Assembly (NCBI GenBank): GCA_958450365.1
Contig: CAUEEP010000917.1
Span: 520,001-584,000, forward strand
Length of the DNA: 64,000 bases
Origin: Mesorhabditis belari
Lineage: Eukaryota; Nematoda; Chromadorea; Rhabditida; Rhabditidae
Reading direction: 5' to 3'
Position numbers and translations under genes: made by a program. This document shows, piece after piece, positions 52,801-63,902 of this stretch (the first letter of the stretch is position 1; every line of letters starts with the position of its first letter). The notes under the pieces are model-generated. The model was not told the origin of the DNA, ran no database searches, and was given only the letters and a program-made list of their open reading frames with translations.

Positions 52801-55800
52801 CGGAAATTTTTCGATCCAATTCAAAATCTACCATTTCTAGGGGCTAGCGTGACATCCAGCTTGCCCGAAAAATATTAAAATCTTACGAAATTTCGGCAAA
52901 AAAAATGGGGTTTTTCGTTGAGATCTCTTTTCGGGACTTTTCCCCTTCCGCGGTCGACTGGTTAGCGCATTTGGCTGCATTTGGCTGCAAAACTGAGCAT
53001 TCTGGTTGAATTGCCGGCCATAAAAATTCGATTTTTCGTCGTTTCATCAGAGTTACACTCAAAAACAGAAAAGATTGACAGAAGAAAAGCCGATTTCTAG
53101 GGAATCAACACTTAGAGATAGGAATTGAGTGAAGGAAAAGGCAAAGCTAAGAAGGACAGGGTCTAGAATCGATTTCTAGAAAGTTGTTAGAAATCTAAGC
53201 AAAAAAAAAGAGAAAAAATCGAGGAGAAAGGTCGAGACCGGGATCAAACTCGAGCGAGAGACGAGGGAATTCGAGCGAGAGACGTCCGCTTCGCCACTGC
53301 GCTAGGGGGTGGCCGAGTGGTTAGCGCGTCAGGTTGCCAGTCGAGCTGGTCGAGAGTCCCGGTGCTGGTTCGAGTCCGGTCTCCAACTTTTTGTAGTTAT
53401 TTTTGCAAGAAAATTAGGCAATAGTGAGAGCAAGAGAGAGAGAGATGGCTGAGTGACGGTTTTCGGGGAGGAGTGAAAGAGGAAGAAGTGGGGCAAAAGA
53501 AAGAGAGAGAGAAAGAGAGAGAGATCTCAGAGGATTGCTCGGGATTTAATCAAAGCTTTGAATGGATCAAATTTGGATTAAATGAATTTAAGTTTGTTTT
53601 TTTTGGATCTAAATCTAATGCTTTGATTGAATCCCTTTCATTTTTCGGGGTTTATTTTTCTGAAAAGGTACTCACGTTCTCATCAAGATTTGACACAAGG
53701 ACGACGCTGGTCACGTTCAGCAAAGTCATTGGAAAGCTGTAAAGGTGTAAAGATCGTTGTTTAAGATGTTAATTTCTTTAAATTTAAATCAAAAATTGTT
53801 TAAAAACTAGCCAGCAATTAAAAACTAGCCAATTTTGTTGAAAAAATGGAAATTTTTTTGGAAAACTCGATTTTCAACATAGAATAAGTGAATTTAGATA
53901 TAAAAAAACTGTATAATTTTGCAAATATCTTTCTAAAACCCTACCGTAATCCGTTCGTTAACGCGGATTGAGTTAAACCGTTGACACCGAGCGCCGACGT
54001 GGCGCCGAGACTGCTCAAGAATGGAGAGACTGAGTTGGCTGCTGCCAGACTTTCTGGAACATTTGTGAATGAGAGAATTCAATCTAGATATCTAAATACT
54101 GTAACGATTCTAATAGAAAACAATGCTCATCGATTTTTCTAGATTTTTATTCAATTCTCAATGAAAATTGATGCGAAAATTCAATTAACGCGAAAAAATT
54201 GGAAAAAAACCAATTTTTCGGGGTTAGTGCGGTGCTCGTGAACAGAGCCATTAGAATAGAGAATACCATTACAATAACCGCAGCTATTAGAATAATCGTA
54301 GCCAAATTTTTAGCTCAAAAAAGCAAAAGAATTAGCGGCTAGAGGAGTCGAACCAGCGACCTCTCTCTTCCGTTCGCTTGAGAGACGCGCGCCTTAGCCA
54401 CTCGGCCATCCCATGGCGCGGTGCGAGCCCACTTGTCTCTAGCCAAGACGACCCGGGTTCGACTCCCGTCCGCGTCGAGACTTTTAGTTTTTCAAAAATT
54501 CAAAAACCTTTTACGTAACGACGAGAGAGACAGACGGACAGACAGACGGGCGGACAGACAGGCAGACAGACAGACGGACAGACAGACAGGCAGACAGACA
54601 GACGGACAGACAGACAGGCAGACAGACAGACGGACAGACAGACAGACAGACGGACAGACAGACGGACAGACAGACAGACGGGCGGACAGACAGACAGACG
54701 AACAGACGGACGGACAGACAGACATAGCTCTTTTATATAGTAGATTATGATATATTACAGAATTCAGTTGACAAACCAGTTGTGAGTGCAGCCGCTTGTT
54801 GTGGAGCGATGAAAGCCGTCGGTGCAGCCGAGCCAAACGGGAAAGCGAACGACGGGACAATGGAGCCGGGTGGTAAAGCGGCTGACACTGAAAAACAATC
54901 TTTGAGTTCTAGAAGGTAATTTGGCTACAGTACTCTAGAGATTCAAAGCTACAAAGCTTTATCGCTTAGCAACAAGCTTTATAGCTAAGCAACAAGCTTT
55001 CTGGCCAAGCTACAAACTTTTTAGCCTGCTATAAAGCCTACAAAGCCTTCTACAGTACTCCTTTCGTTTACCAGAGTCTGGAGTACAGTAAACCATTCTC
55101 TTTTTGAAGTAGCTCATGTTTCAGCACTTTCTTTATTCTGTAGACATTGATTGCAATAGCCTACAGTACGCCTACAGTACTCTACACGCTTTGGATCATC
55201 TAAATCTTCTATCGTGTCTCGATTACACTCTGGAGACTGACTTGGCTACTCATCCAAACCTCAGAGTCATCTATGACTTCTATAAAAAGCTTTGATTACA
55301 ATACTCCTTGTGTTGACTACAGTCTACAGTACTCTTTCACTCACCCAAGCTCAGCTGTTGCTCTAATGTCAGCTCTCCGGATGGAAGATTCGGATTCGTG
55401 TAATCTCTGCTCTTGTCATTGTTGTACTTGACATTTAGCGTCGCCAGCTTGCTGTAATCGATGCGAAGAGTGCAGCAACCATTGTAAACATTCTAGAAAT
55501 CGGTTATAGTAATCTTCAGTGATCAGGTAACATTGTACCTGATTGTCCAAGGCTTGTCGAGCCACTTGTGCCGATGTGGCCTCACTGAGTTGGACAAGGG
55601 CTTGGAAAGTGTCTGAAAATGATCGAATAGATAGATTTATATACTAAAAATCGTTGAATCCTGAAAAACTCACTGTTTTTATTGAAAGTGATGATTCGAA
55701 GGACTTTGCCGAAACGGGAGAAGATCTGGAAATGGGGACATGTCTGGGTTAAGGTAGTAAAATCCCCAATTGGATTGACACAGTATACAGTAACTCAATT

Positions 55801-56735
55801 GTACAGTATCGGATTGGTTACGGTAGTCGTTTAGGGTCGTCTATTACCCGTCTGATCCTCCAGGATAGAGAAGGCTGGATCAGGTCAAGCCTAGGCCAGG
55901 TCAAGCCTAGGCCAGGTCAAGCCTAGGCCAGGTCAAGCCTAGGCCAGGTCAAGCCTAGGCCAGGTCAAGCCTAGGCCAGGTCAAGCCTAGGCCAGGTCAA
56001 GCCTAGGCCGGGTCAAGCCGGGGCGAGGCCAAGCCTGGGTCATAGACCTGACCCTAACCTACAAATCCATCCTTTAACCTGGCCTGGAATAGCCATGATT
56101 ATGGCTAAGCTGCCTAAGCCTAAGCCTAAGCTTTAGCCTAGCCTTTGGCTTAGCCGGGAATCTTGTCCTACTGTATATTCAACTCACCCCATGCAGAACA
56201 TCAAGTGTGACTGGGTAGAGCATATTCTCGATGATGACACGAAGCACTGAGTTCGGCGATTGTTGTGTACCACCAGCTATATCTAGCTGTGAAGACCCAG
56301 TGCCACCCAGGATCGCCTAAAAAGAAAAGAATATAGAAATCTTTAGCTCCTAGCTCTTGTAATTCATTCAGAGTCCTAAGCGAGTACTGTAGTTTGCTAA
56401 AACCTCGATTCGCTACTCTATTAGATGAACGAGATGCTTTTCAACGGTAACTTTGAATTGAACTGCTGTAATTTTCGGCAGCCGGACAGTATCTCAATCT
56501 ACTAGTGTAGCTGTTGAAAGCTCTACCTTTCCGATGACGTCATGTGTGGGTATACTTTGAGCACTGGGCACTTGTGGGGCCCACTGTGACACATAGGGGA
56601 TTGCAGGATCGCCGCCTGGCGTGGCCATCACTTGTGCGGCCATTAATGCGTGCAGAGTGAGGGGAGATGCGGTGGGTAGGGATAAACGAGGATGTTTCTC
56701 CACGGAAGGCCCCTCGAGCTGCTGGCTTGTCCACT
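49898..56735 (-). CDS. ptb-1: Polypyrimidine-tract-binding protein homologue (RRM2-RRM4), 5' end not found
   Basis: Fourteen minus-strand exons read in phase: 56735-56527, 56316-56188, 55725-55674, 55612-55539, 55492-55345, 54887-54777, 54053-53945, 53736-53676, 52470-52437, 51877-51785, 51049-50964, 50879-50810, 50614-50476 and 50030-49898 (481 aa). RRM2 has [20 protein letters not shown] and [23 protein letters not shown]3 has [31 protein letters not shown] and [15 protein letters not shown]. The RRM3-4 linker has [23 protein letters not shown]4 has [20 protein letters not shown] and ends [11 protein letters not shown]. These match the vertebrate PTBP order closely. PTB proteins bind pyrimidine-rich intronic RNA and repress exons in the nucleus. 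Exon 56735-56527 starts with a split codon after CTTTAG, so more 5' exons exist. RRM1 was not found up to 64,000. The gene symbol is by homology. Confidence 0.92.
50045..50114. repeat. 9-bp tandem repeat (AGCTTTTAC)n
   Basis: Seven perfect or near-perfect units in the last PTB intron. Confidence 0.9.
50645..50735 (-). tRNA. tRNA-like sequence in PTB intron
   Basis: The minus strand ends GTCCGAGTTCGATCCCGGTC (T arm/B box). The 5' part (CCGTGTGGCACACTGCACAA) is A-box-like but weak. Same strand as PTB. Confidence 0.3.
52103..52188 (+). tRNA. tRNA-like sequence in PTB intron, pair member 1
   Basis: ATGGCCTACTGGTTAAGGCG (A box) and CAGGTTCGAGTCCGGC (B box). Opposite strand to PTB. A copy about 130 bp on (52,237-52,317) includes the same flank (GCATCATGGCCTA). 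Acceptor arms do not pair. Confidence 0.35.
52237..52317 (+). tRNA. tRNA-like sequence in PTB intron, pair member 2
   Basis: ATGGCCTAGTGGCTAGCGCG and CGGGTTCGAGTCCGAG. The T stem is complete; the anticodon cannot be assigned. Confidence 0.35.
53225..53307 (-). tRNA. tRNA-like sequence in PTB intron
   Basis: The minus strand reads TAGCGCAGTGGCGAAGCGGA and GAGTTTGATCCCGGTCTCGA. It lies back to back with the plus-strand tRNA-like sequence at 53,308. Confidence 0.35.
53308..53390 (+). tRNA. tRNA-like sequence in PTB intron, best acceptor pairing
   Basis: GGGGGTGGCCGAGTGGTTAG starts it and GCTGGTTCGAGTCCGGTCTC is near the end. The acceptor stem GGGGGTG/GGTCTCC pairs at six of seven positions counting wobble, and the T stem pairs at five of five. 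The region between has no standard 7-nt anticodon loop; the clearest hairpin there is CCAG/CTGG. Confidence 0.4.
54337..54412 (-). tRNA. tRNA-like sequence in PTB intron
   Basis: The minus strand reads GATGGCCGAGTGGCTAAGGC and GCTGGTTCGACTCCTCTAGC. A hairpin TCTCTC/GAGAGA stands where the anticodon arm should be. Confidence 0.35.
54413..54480 (+). tRNA. Partial tRNA-like sequence in PTB intron
   Basis: Only the 3' half is convincing: CCCGGGTTCGACTCCCGTCC (T arm). It abuts the previous one head to head. Confidence 0.25.
54529..54723. repeat. Tetranucleotide microsatellite (GACA/GACG)n
   Basis: About 48 units with a higher-order pattern of GACAGACAGACGGACAGACA. It lies in a PTB intron. The long open frames on both strands are artefacts of the repeat. 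Confidence 0.97.
55868..56018. repeat. 16-bp tandem repeat (CAAGCCTAGGCCAGGT)n
   Basis: About nine units, perfect in the centre, in the PTB intron between 55,725 and 56,188. Each unit contains the self-complementary CCTAGG. Confidence 0.95.
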
Positions 56736-56859
56736 CTAAAGCGCCACCACCCACCGCCTGGCCAACAATCGTGCGCTTCAGTCCCGCTATCGTGAGCCAC
56801 GAAAAGGCCCAAGCTGCAAATGGCATGATGGTTTTGAAGAGAACAAGTACAGCGAACAA

Positions 56860-58140
56860 ATACAGTGATCAGCGAAAGTAATTAAAGCTTTCAAATGTTC
56901 AAGAATAGTTCAGAAATAGATATAAGAGATCAGAGCAATTGAACAGACAGTTTAGACTAGTTTTAGACAGAGTTTTTGGGTAAGAGATGGTTCAAGCTTC
57001 AGATTTCTAGCTTTTTAGCTTTCTAGCTTAGACAAGAGATAGGTCAAGATTCAGATCTCTAGCTTTTTAGCTTTCTATCCAATTTAAAGCCTTTCTTTTA
57101 AACTAAAAGCTGAAATCTATGACTTCAAAACTAAAAACTATCATTTCAAAGCCAAAAATTATCATTTCAAAGCTAAAATCTATGACTTCAAAGCTAAAAT
57201 CTATGACTTCAAAGCTAAAAACTATCATTTCAACAAGCTTTTCTTGATCTTTCACTTCGAAATAAGCCATATAACAGGATTTCGAAAGGATTTCGTTAAT
57301 TGGATTGAATGTACGCAAAAAAAATGAAGTAGTTTTTTGGAATTTAGGGAGCAGTGATGGGGAAAGGGAGTGCTAATTTCGTCAAAAAGGATCAAGGAAA
57401 AGAAATGGTGAAGATTTATCAAGAAATCACTCAGAAAGTGCACTTAGCGGTGGAAAGATGAAAGAGTGTCGAAGTTTTCTGTCAATTCCAGGTACAATCG
57501 ACGTTATGTAGGCATCGAAATCCAAAACACTTGAAATGGGGAAAGGGTTTTGCAGAGTTGATGATCTGCGTCACTGCGTCATTCTATCGTAGGTTGTATT
57601 AAAGAAATGAATGGATTAAGTAGATTCTGGTATTAGAAAGGGTTTGTTTATCAGTTTGAAGATACTAGAAAGGATTTGTTTATCAATTTGACCGTAAATC
57701 CGGGACAGAATAAAAGTCTATGCTAGGGAAATGAAATCATTCGGACAATGGCAATTTGGACAATAGCAATTCGGATATCGAAAGGGATCTAAAGGAAAAG
57801 TGATGCAGAGAATTGTATAGACTATAATAAGCAATGAAATTTCGAGGCAATGATTAAGTGTTAAATGTGCGAGAAGTCTTTTCTCTTTCTCTTTCCCGTC
57901 AGATGTGTCATTTTGAGGGATTTCTCGTTGATTTCTCTTCTCCTCCCATCTAACCAACAAACAGATCAAATACGAGAAGGATTTGAAGGGGAAATCGAAT
58001 ACAAAAACGTCAGAAACGATTGAAAGAACGGATTGAAAGGATTGGAAAGATTGGAAAGAGGAAAAAGGACAAACAGTCCAATCAATGAACAAATTGATTA
58101 GTTTTAAACAAAAGCAAAAAGGAAAGGGAATGGAGAGTTT
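56860..58140. other. Region upstream of the readable PTB exons
   Basis: No RRM1 coding match on either strand. Contains the 21-bp repeat, some AGCTTTTTAGCTTTCTA duplication (56,990-57,070), and otherwise AG-rich sequence. Could be a long PTB intron or 5' flank. Confidence 0.5.
57103..57240. repeat. 21-bp tandem repeat (AAAGCTAAAATCTATGACTTC)
   Basis: About six imperfect units, alternating ...CTATGACTTC and ...CTATCATTTC. Confidence 0.85.
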
Positions 58141-58144
58141 CAAA

Positions 58145-58475
58145 GGCTTTGGCTGGCTTTGGCTGGCTTTGGCTGGCTTTGGCTGGCTTTGGCTGGCTTT
58201 GGCTGGCTTTGGCTGGCTTTGGCTGGCTTTGGCTGGCTTTGGCTGGCTTTGGCTGGCTTTGGCTGGCTTTGGCTGGCTTTGGCTGGCTTTGGCTGGCTTT
58301 GGCTGGCTTTGGCTGGCTTTGGCTGGCTTTGGCTGGCTTTGGCTGGCTTTGGCTGGCTTTGGCTGGCTTTGGCTGGCTTTGGCTGGCTTTGGCTGGCTTT
58401 GGCTGGCTTTGGCTGGCTTTGGCTGGCTTTGGCTGGCTTTGGCTGGCTTTGGCTGGCTTTGGCTGGCTTTGGCTT
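58145..58475. repeat. Perfect 10-bp minisatellite (GGCTTTGGCT)n, ~33 units
   Basis: About 330 bp of units with no visible substitution. Because 10 is not a multiple of 3 and the unit has no stop, all three plus frames, and a minus frame, are open with the same peptide in rotation (WLALAGFGWL). These are not genes. Confidence 0.98.
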
Positions 58476-58927
58476 AATCAAGACTAGACCAAGGTAAAGC
58501 TAAAGCTAAAGCCAAGGTGGCCAACAATTTGAAATCACAATTGTTTCTGGAGACAAGGAGACTTGCGCTGGGCTGGGCAACGATTTGTTTAGTTTTGTTT
58601 TTTCTGCCAAAGCATTCGATTGGGGATTGTGTGACGAGATAGAGAGGACAGCACACAAATCTGACAGGTTTTCCTCTTCTAATTCCCCTCCGAATGTGAT
58701 CCATTGAATCGATATTGAACAAATGTTTTTGTAACTCAAGCACAATATCGTTTATTGATTGATCGGAAAGATAAATGAATGAAATTAAAGAATAGGGATA
58801 GATGTTTGAATGAAATCTGAATAGTCTGATGAAATCTGAGAAAATTTGAATAATTTGAATGAAATCTGATGAAATCAAGAATTCAAATTAACTTATGTGA
58901 AAAAGATTAAAAAATGTTGTGCAATTT

Positions 58928-59009
58928 GCGCCGACGGGAACCGAACCCGGACTACCCGTCTGAGCTGGCCCCCTGGCAGCCGAACACTCTACCACTGAAC
59001 CACAGGCAC
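58928..59009 (-). tRNA. tRNA-like gene with abnormal anticodon arm (class II length, 82 nt)
   Basis: The minus strand starts GTGCCTGTGGTTCAGTGGTA, a good D arm, and ends with CCGGGTTCGGTTCCCGTCGG, a good T arm. The acceptor GTGCCTG/TCGGCGC pairs at six of seven positions counting wobble. The middle has GGCTG/CAGCT as the only possible anticodon stem, leaving a 9-nt loop, and then a long variable region. It recalls the nematode-specific tRNAs with an added variable arm, but an anticodon cannot be fixed from sequence alone. Confidence 0.45.
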
Positions 59010-59204
59010 TCGAGAAGGCGAAGGGGAAATGGGAATTATGAACGAGAAGGGCGATGTTTATAGCTGTTTTTTAAATGGGAAACTTGGTTAAAAATGATGG
59101 AAGATCATGCATTTAAAAAAGTTTCACTGAAAAATGAGATGAATGTGATGGGCTAAATGCTTAAAAAACGGATCAAGGAGTCGACATTGGATCTGGTTTC
59201 TTTA

Positions 59205-59520
59205 AAACAACAAGTTAAAACGCCTTTCAGTCAAGTTAAAACGCTTTCAATCAAGTTAAAACGCTTTCAATCAAGTTTAAACCTCTTTAAATCATGTCCA
59301 AATCTCTTTAAATCAAGTTTAAACCTCTTAAATCAAGTTAAAACGCTTTCAATCAGGCTAAAACGCTTTCAATCATGCTTAAACCTCTTTAAATCAAGTT
59401 TAAACCTCTTTAAATCAAGTTTAAACCTCTTTAAACCAAGTTAAAACATCTTTAAATCAAGTTTAAACCTCTTAAATCAAGTTTAAACCTCTTTAAATCA
59501 ATTTTAAACCTCTTTAAATA
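59205..59520. repeat. ~21-bp tandem repeat (CAAGTTTAAACCTCTTTAAAT)
   Basis: About fifteen units in two variants: AAGTTAAAACGCTTTCAATC and AAGTTTAAACCTCTTTAAAT. Confidence 0.92.
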
Positions 59521-60056
59521 GATGCTAGATCTTCAAAAATGCAAACCAATCAATTTCAAAGAAAGTCAATGACTCACGACACTTGAGAAATACAAGGGCG
59601 AGACCCGGGAAAACCGTTTAAAGAGACAAAAAAGATACAAAAAAAGAGACAAAAATTGCATAAAATGAACACAGAGAGAGAGAGAGAGAGGGGCGAAATT
59701 TCATAGTTTCTACAATAGAAAGTATCAAGACTTGCAAATTTTCGACAAGACAAGACTCTTTTTTTGCTTTTTTAGGCCTTTCGCTTCACTCAAGAGGCCT
59801 AAATTGTTTTCAGGTGGGTGACATTTGAGAGAAAAATCCCTTACAAACTTCTTGAAATGGAAAATGTTCTGGAGTGACCAAGAAAAGAAAAGAAGAAAAA
59901 AAAATCACTTTCCAAATGTTGTTTTAGGATTTTTAAGGTAAAGATCGTTTTGAAATGAATGAATTTTAATCGATGGAAATCACCAATTTCATTGGCTTTT
60001 TAGCGCTGCCTCAAGTGCGCTGCCTCAGCTGCCCAAAGTGAGCCTCAATTTTTGAA

Positions 60057-60095
60057 GCTCAAGCTCAAGCTCAAGCTCAAGCTCAAGCTCAAGCT
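60057..60095. repeat. Hexamer repeat (CTCAAG)n
   Basis: About six perfect units. Confidence 0.95.
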
Positions 60096-60115
60096 TCAAC
60101 AAAATCGAAAATTGT

Positions 60116-60258
60116 ATTGGCTAACTATTGGCTAACTATTGGCTAACTATTGGTTAACTATTGGCTAACTATTGGTTAACTATTGGCTAACTATTGGCTA
60201 ACTATTGGCTAACTATTGGCTAACTATTGGCTAACTATTGGCTAACTATTGGCTAACT
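60116..60258. repeat. 11-bp tandem repeat (TTGGCTAACTA)n, 13 units
   Basis: Nearly perfect; two units carry TTGGTTAACTA. Confidence 0.97.
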
Positions 60259-60944
60259 TAGCGACCAAGTTATTATCCAATTCTTTGTTCATTTTTCAGC
60301 TAAAACAAGCCGAAATCTGATCTTATGATTGATGATTTCAAAAGTCAGTCGGTAGTTGATACGATACTAGTTTTTTTGGAGATCCATTGTTGATCTGGTG
60401 ATCTAATATTGACTTAAATAATCTTTTTAAGGTACCAACGCGATTATGAGAAAGAAAGAGTACCATTGTGAGTCATTTTTTTTTCAAATCCCGATCCCGA
60501 ATTCGAATCATAAAATCACAAAATCGATCACAAGATGGAGGCAAAAAAAAAACGCGAAAAAATCGGGGTTTGCGGGAGGCTCTTGAGTGCTGTAGTTGAA
60601 AGGGGGGAAAAGATGAAATGGAAAAGAAAATGTAGGGGAAAGGAAAAGGGGAATAAATGAAAGGGGAAAAGAAATGGGTAGATGGTTGAGAAGAGATGTC
60701 TAATGAGCGTGTCTAATGCGAATTCTCGGTGTCCCCCATCAGCCCTGCCTACCATCTCCAGTTCATCATTTTCAAAAGCCAGTTCTTTAGTTTTTCTACA
60801 AACAAGTCAAAAAACGGATTTCATTCGACTGTCGTACTGTAGTACGCTGTGTGTCTGCCCCTTTTTCACGCCGAAAATCCATTCGCACAGCGAAAATCCA
60901 TTCGGACAGCGATGAGCGAGAAAGATCGAAGCTTTATAACAACT

Positions 60945-61073
60945 TTGTGCAAGAATAGAGATGTTGTATGTTATTGCAAAGGCTGATCTGGAACTCATAG
61001 ACGATTTTCGGTATAAGAAATCAAGGATAACTTGGAAATTGAGATCAAAGATACTGGGATCTGGATCATCGGT
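60945..61073. repeat. Dispersed direct repeat, copy 1
   Basis: GATGTTGTATGTTATTGCAA to GATCTGGATCAT; the second copy is at 62,692-62,822. About 130 bp with scattered substitutions. Noncoding in every frame compared. Confidence 0.8.
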
Positions 61074-61756
61074 CAAAGAATATCTTATTCGAAAGAAATA
61101 AAGTATATTCTTTCCAAAAGCTACGATCTGGAGCTCACAGAGGCTTTTAATCCCTTTAGAGTCTAGAAAAATCGATGTTTGGGAAGGATCGAAATTCATA
61201 GGCTAGGAGGGCAGTGAGACGGAGCTGGGAAGGGAAAAGGGCTAAGAATACGGCTCTAAAATGTCGTCAAGAGTCCTAAATGGTGATTCTTTGGCGGAAT
61301 TCCACCCGTGATCTCTTTGTTACCGCATGAAAAATCATTTAGTCATTCTACAGTGACTCACAGTGAGTATCAGCTTTGTCCTCCCCATAGAAAGCTCGAA
61401 CAACTTTTCTTTTCAGCGAATGAGCTTTTCAGCTTTCAGCTTTCAGCTTTTCAGCTTTTCAGCTTTCCCAGCTCCTGTACAATTCTTTCATAATCCCCCG
61501 TAATCGATTCCCGCTCAAAATTAAGTTAAAAATAGAAATTAAGAAATTAAATCGAAAACACTAAAAATCTACACAATTTCCAACTTTTCTTATTTGTCTT
61601 ATTCGCATTTTTTTTGTCTCCTTTTTGTAAAGACGCGAAAATTTACGACCTATTTGCACAGGTTGTGTTCAATGGGGAAAATGGAGGGGGATTTGACAAG
61701 GGTTTGAGGGAATTTATACAAGATATTGGAGAAATGAATGGCTTACGGATTATGGA

Positions 61757-62290
61757 TGGCTTCGTTGAAGAAAACGAAAAACTGTATGCTTTAGAGTTGA
61801 TTCTGGATGTCACACTTGAAGATAGTAAAGAAATGAAGGCTGCCTGTTGACTTTGGATGTCACACTTTAAAAAAAAGGAATGTTTACAGGCTACTATGGA
61901 TGACTTGGTTGCAGAAAACGAAAAACTGAATGCTTTAGAGTTGATTCTGGATGTCACACTTGAAATTAGAAAAGAAATATAGGCTTTAGATTTGATTCTA
62001 GAGGTCATATTTTAAAGAAAGGAATAATTACAGGCTATTATGGATGACATCATTGCAGAAAAAGAAAAACTGAACGCTTTGCTGTTAATTCTGGATGTCA
62101 CACTTGAAATTAGAAAAGAAATATAGGCTTTAGATTTGATTCTGGATGTCATACTTTAAAGAAAGGAATGCTTACAGGCTACTATAGATGACTTGGTTGC
62201 AGAAAACGAAAAACTGAATGCTTTGATGTTAATTCTGGATGTCACACTTGAAGATAGTAAAGAAATGAATGCTTAAAACTCAAAACTGGA
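61757..62290. repeat. ~140-bp tandem repeat, 4 units
   Basis: Units share GAAAACGAAAAACTGAATGC and TTGATTCTGGATGTCACACT. The first unit joins a plus-strand open frame (61,614-61,850) reading IQDIGEMNGLRIMDGFVEEN and YALELILDVTLEDSKEMKA. Later units lose the frame, so an expanded gene fragment is possible but unproven. Confidence 0.75.
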
Positions 62291-62691
62291 TATAATGCTG
62301 TATTGCAAGCTGAATGCTTTGATAACTATAGCTAACCCCCTCGGGGATTACAGTATCACTGAGAGTTGATCCGAAAATAGGCGAAAATCGCCGGAAATTG
62401 GTGTCCTTGAGGGGAAATTGGTGGATCTCGCCAATTATCAGCAAAACGCACACTCCCCCTACATGAATAATAGCAGAATATTAAAATTTAGATGAGAATT
62501 CGTTAGTGGCGGGTTTTTTTCTTGATATCAAACGGTTACCCAGTACTCTTTTTAGAGTATCATGTTTCCTGGAAGTCACAACCGGCAACAAATACCATAT
62601 CCAAGTCTAAGCCTAGTACTGAAGTTAGTTCTTGCTAGTTCTCAAAGAATTTCAAAGAATCGAGGCTTAATAAGAAGTTTTTGCAAGGATA

Positions 62692-62822
62692 GAGATGTTG
62701 TATGTTATTGCAAAGGTTGATCTGGAGCTCTGGAGCTCTGGAGCTGGAGTTGATCGGATTTGGGCCTAAGAAATCAAGAATAACTTGAAAACTGAGATCA
62801 AGGATACAGGGATTTGGATCAT
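62692..62822. repeat. Dispersed direct repeat, copy 2
   Basis: Same words as 60,945-61,073 with a small expansion of CTGGAGCT. Confidence 0.8.
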
Positions 62823-63179
62823 TTTCATTCCTATTCCTGTTTAGTTGTTGGATAATCCGAAACTGATTGATTCAGTCCCGACTGAAGACTTTTTTGACTG
62901 AAGTTAAATTAGTTGAATGTTTTCGAGTTTTGGGCTAAAGTGGATGTGGAAAAATTGTGAAATTTGGGGAAAGTGGAGAATCCCGAGAGGCGTTTAATGA
63001 AGGAAAATGGATGGGGAGAACTCTCAAATGATCATCAAATGAGCAAAGTTTAAAAGAAGAGAGGACTGGGATATTGGGAAACTTTGATGATTGGATGGGG
63101 GAATTGGAGCTTGCACTTATTGTCAGTCTGGAGGAAGAGATACTGAAGACTAGTCTGTTGGGGTATTAAGTTCAGGCTT

Positions 63180-63410
63180 GAGTCCTGGATTTATGGCCGG
63201 ATGCTTTAACCTATCCAGTCTTCCAGGAGTGCTGGCTGCCTGGCTGGAACAGGTTGGCTAACTGGCTGACACAGGCTGGCTAACAGGCTGGCATAGGCTG
63301 GCTAACTGGGCTGGCTGGCTAACTGGCTGGCTGGCTAACTGACTGACTGGCTAACTGGCTGGCTGGCTAACTGGCTGGCTGGCTGGCCAACTGGCTGACA
63401 CAGGCTGGCT
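63180..63410. repeat. GGCTGGCTAACT tandem repeat
   Basis: Irregular 4- and 12-bp units of GGCT, GGCTAACT and GACACAGGCTGGCT. Confidence 0.9.
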
Positions 63411-63846
63411 CCTGGGGGAGTACTCAGCTCCTGAGTCTTAGATAGGGAAGGATTTTAGCCTGTAAATGACAGCTGGTAGTGTGGTGATAATTTAGAAGCA
63501 AAACTGCAGAAAGTTGCCTTTTAGCCAAGGTCCTTAAAAGCTTAGAGATGTTTAAATTAACATCAAAATGTAAAGTTAAAGGGTAAGAATTGAAAAAGGA
63601 GCGGTGCTCTCATTCCAATATCTTTCAGGGAAACGTCGAAATTTCGACTGACAGCTTGAAAGGGGAAAGGAGAAAGGCCAAGAAGAGTGATCGAGTGAAG
63701 GGGGGAAAGGCTGGCCGATCTCTCGCCAAATTAAACCCATCCCTTTTCTGGGGCTTGGTTTGGCCTTCCATTCAATCCCCATTCATTTCTCGTGTTTTTC
63801 TTTCAATTTCGGCGTTTCGGTGATAAATGCAACGTGCGGAAATGCG

Positions 63847-63902
63847 ATGATTCGATTCGAGATGATTCGATTCGAGATGATTCGATTCGAGAATGATTCG
63901 AG
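63847..63902. repeat. 15-bp tandem repeat (GATGATTCGATTCGA)n
   Basis: Three to four units near the end of the window. Confidence 0.9.

Noticed and set aside
54421..54860. Open frames across the GACA/GACG repeat on both strands
   Set aside because: Microsatellite artefact. The minus-strand one also overlaps a real PTB exon in the wrong frame.
56494..56859. ATG at 56,859 as the PTB start
   Set aside because: The frame is open, but the CTTTAG at 56,736-56,741 followed by a split codon makes an internal exon start at 56,735 more likely. RRM1 would be missing if the ATG were used.
58085..58497. Open frames of 112-130 codons in the 10-bp satellite
   Set aside because: The unit has no stop in any rotation, so every frame is open. 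No gene signal.
60740..60790. Possible 5' exon of the PTB gene
   Set aside because: The acceptor and donor are plausible, but no second exon, no RRM1 sequence and no phase check is possible; kept only as a note in the region entry.
61643..62008. 121-codon minus-strand open frame
   Set aside because: It lies on the roughly 140-bp tandem repeat and repeats its own Ser/Lys-rich segment.
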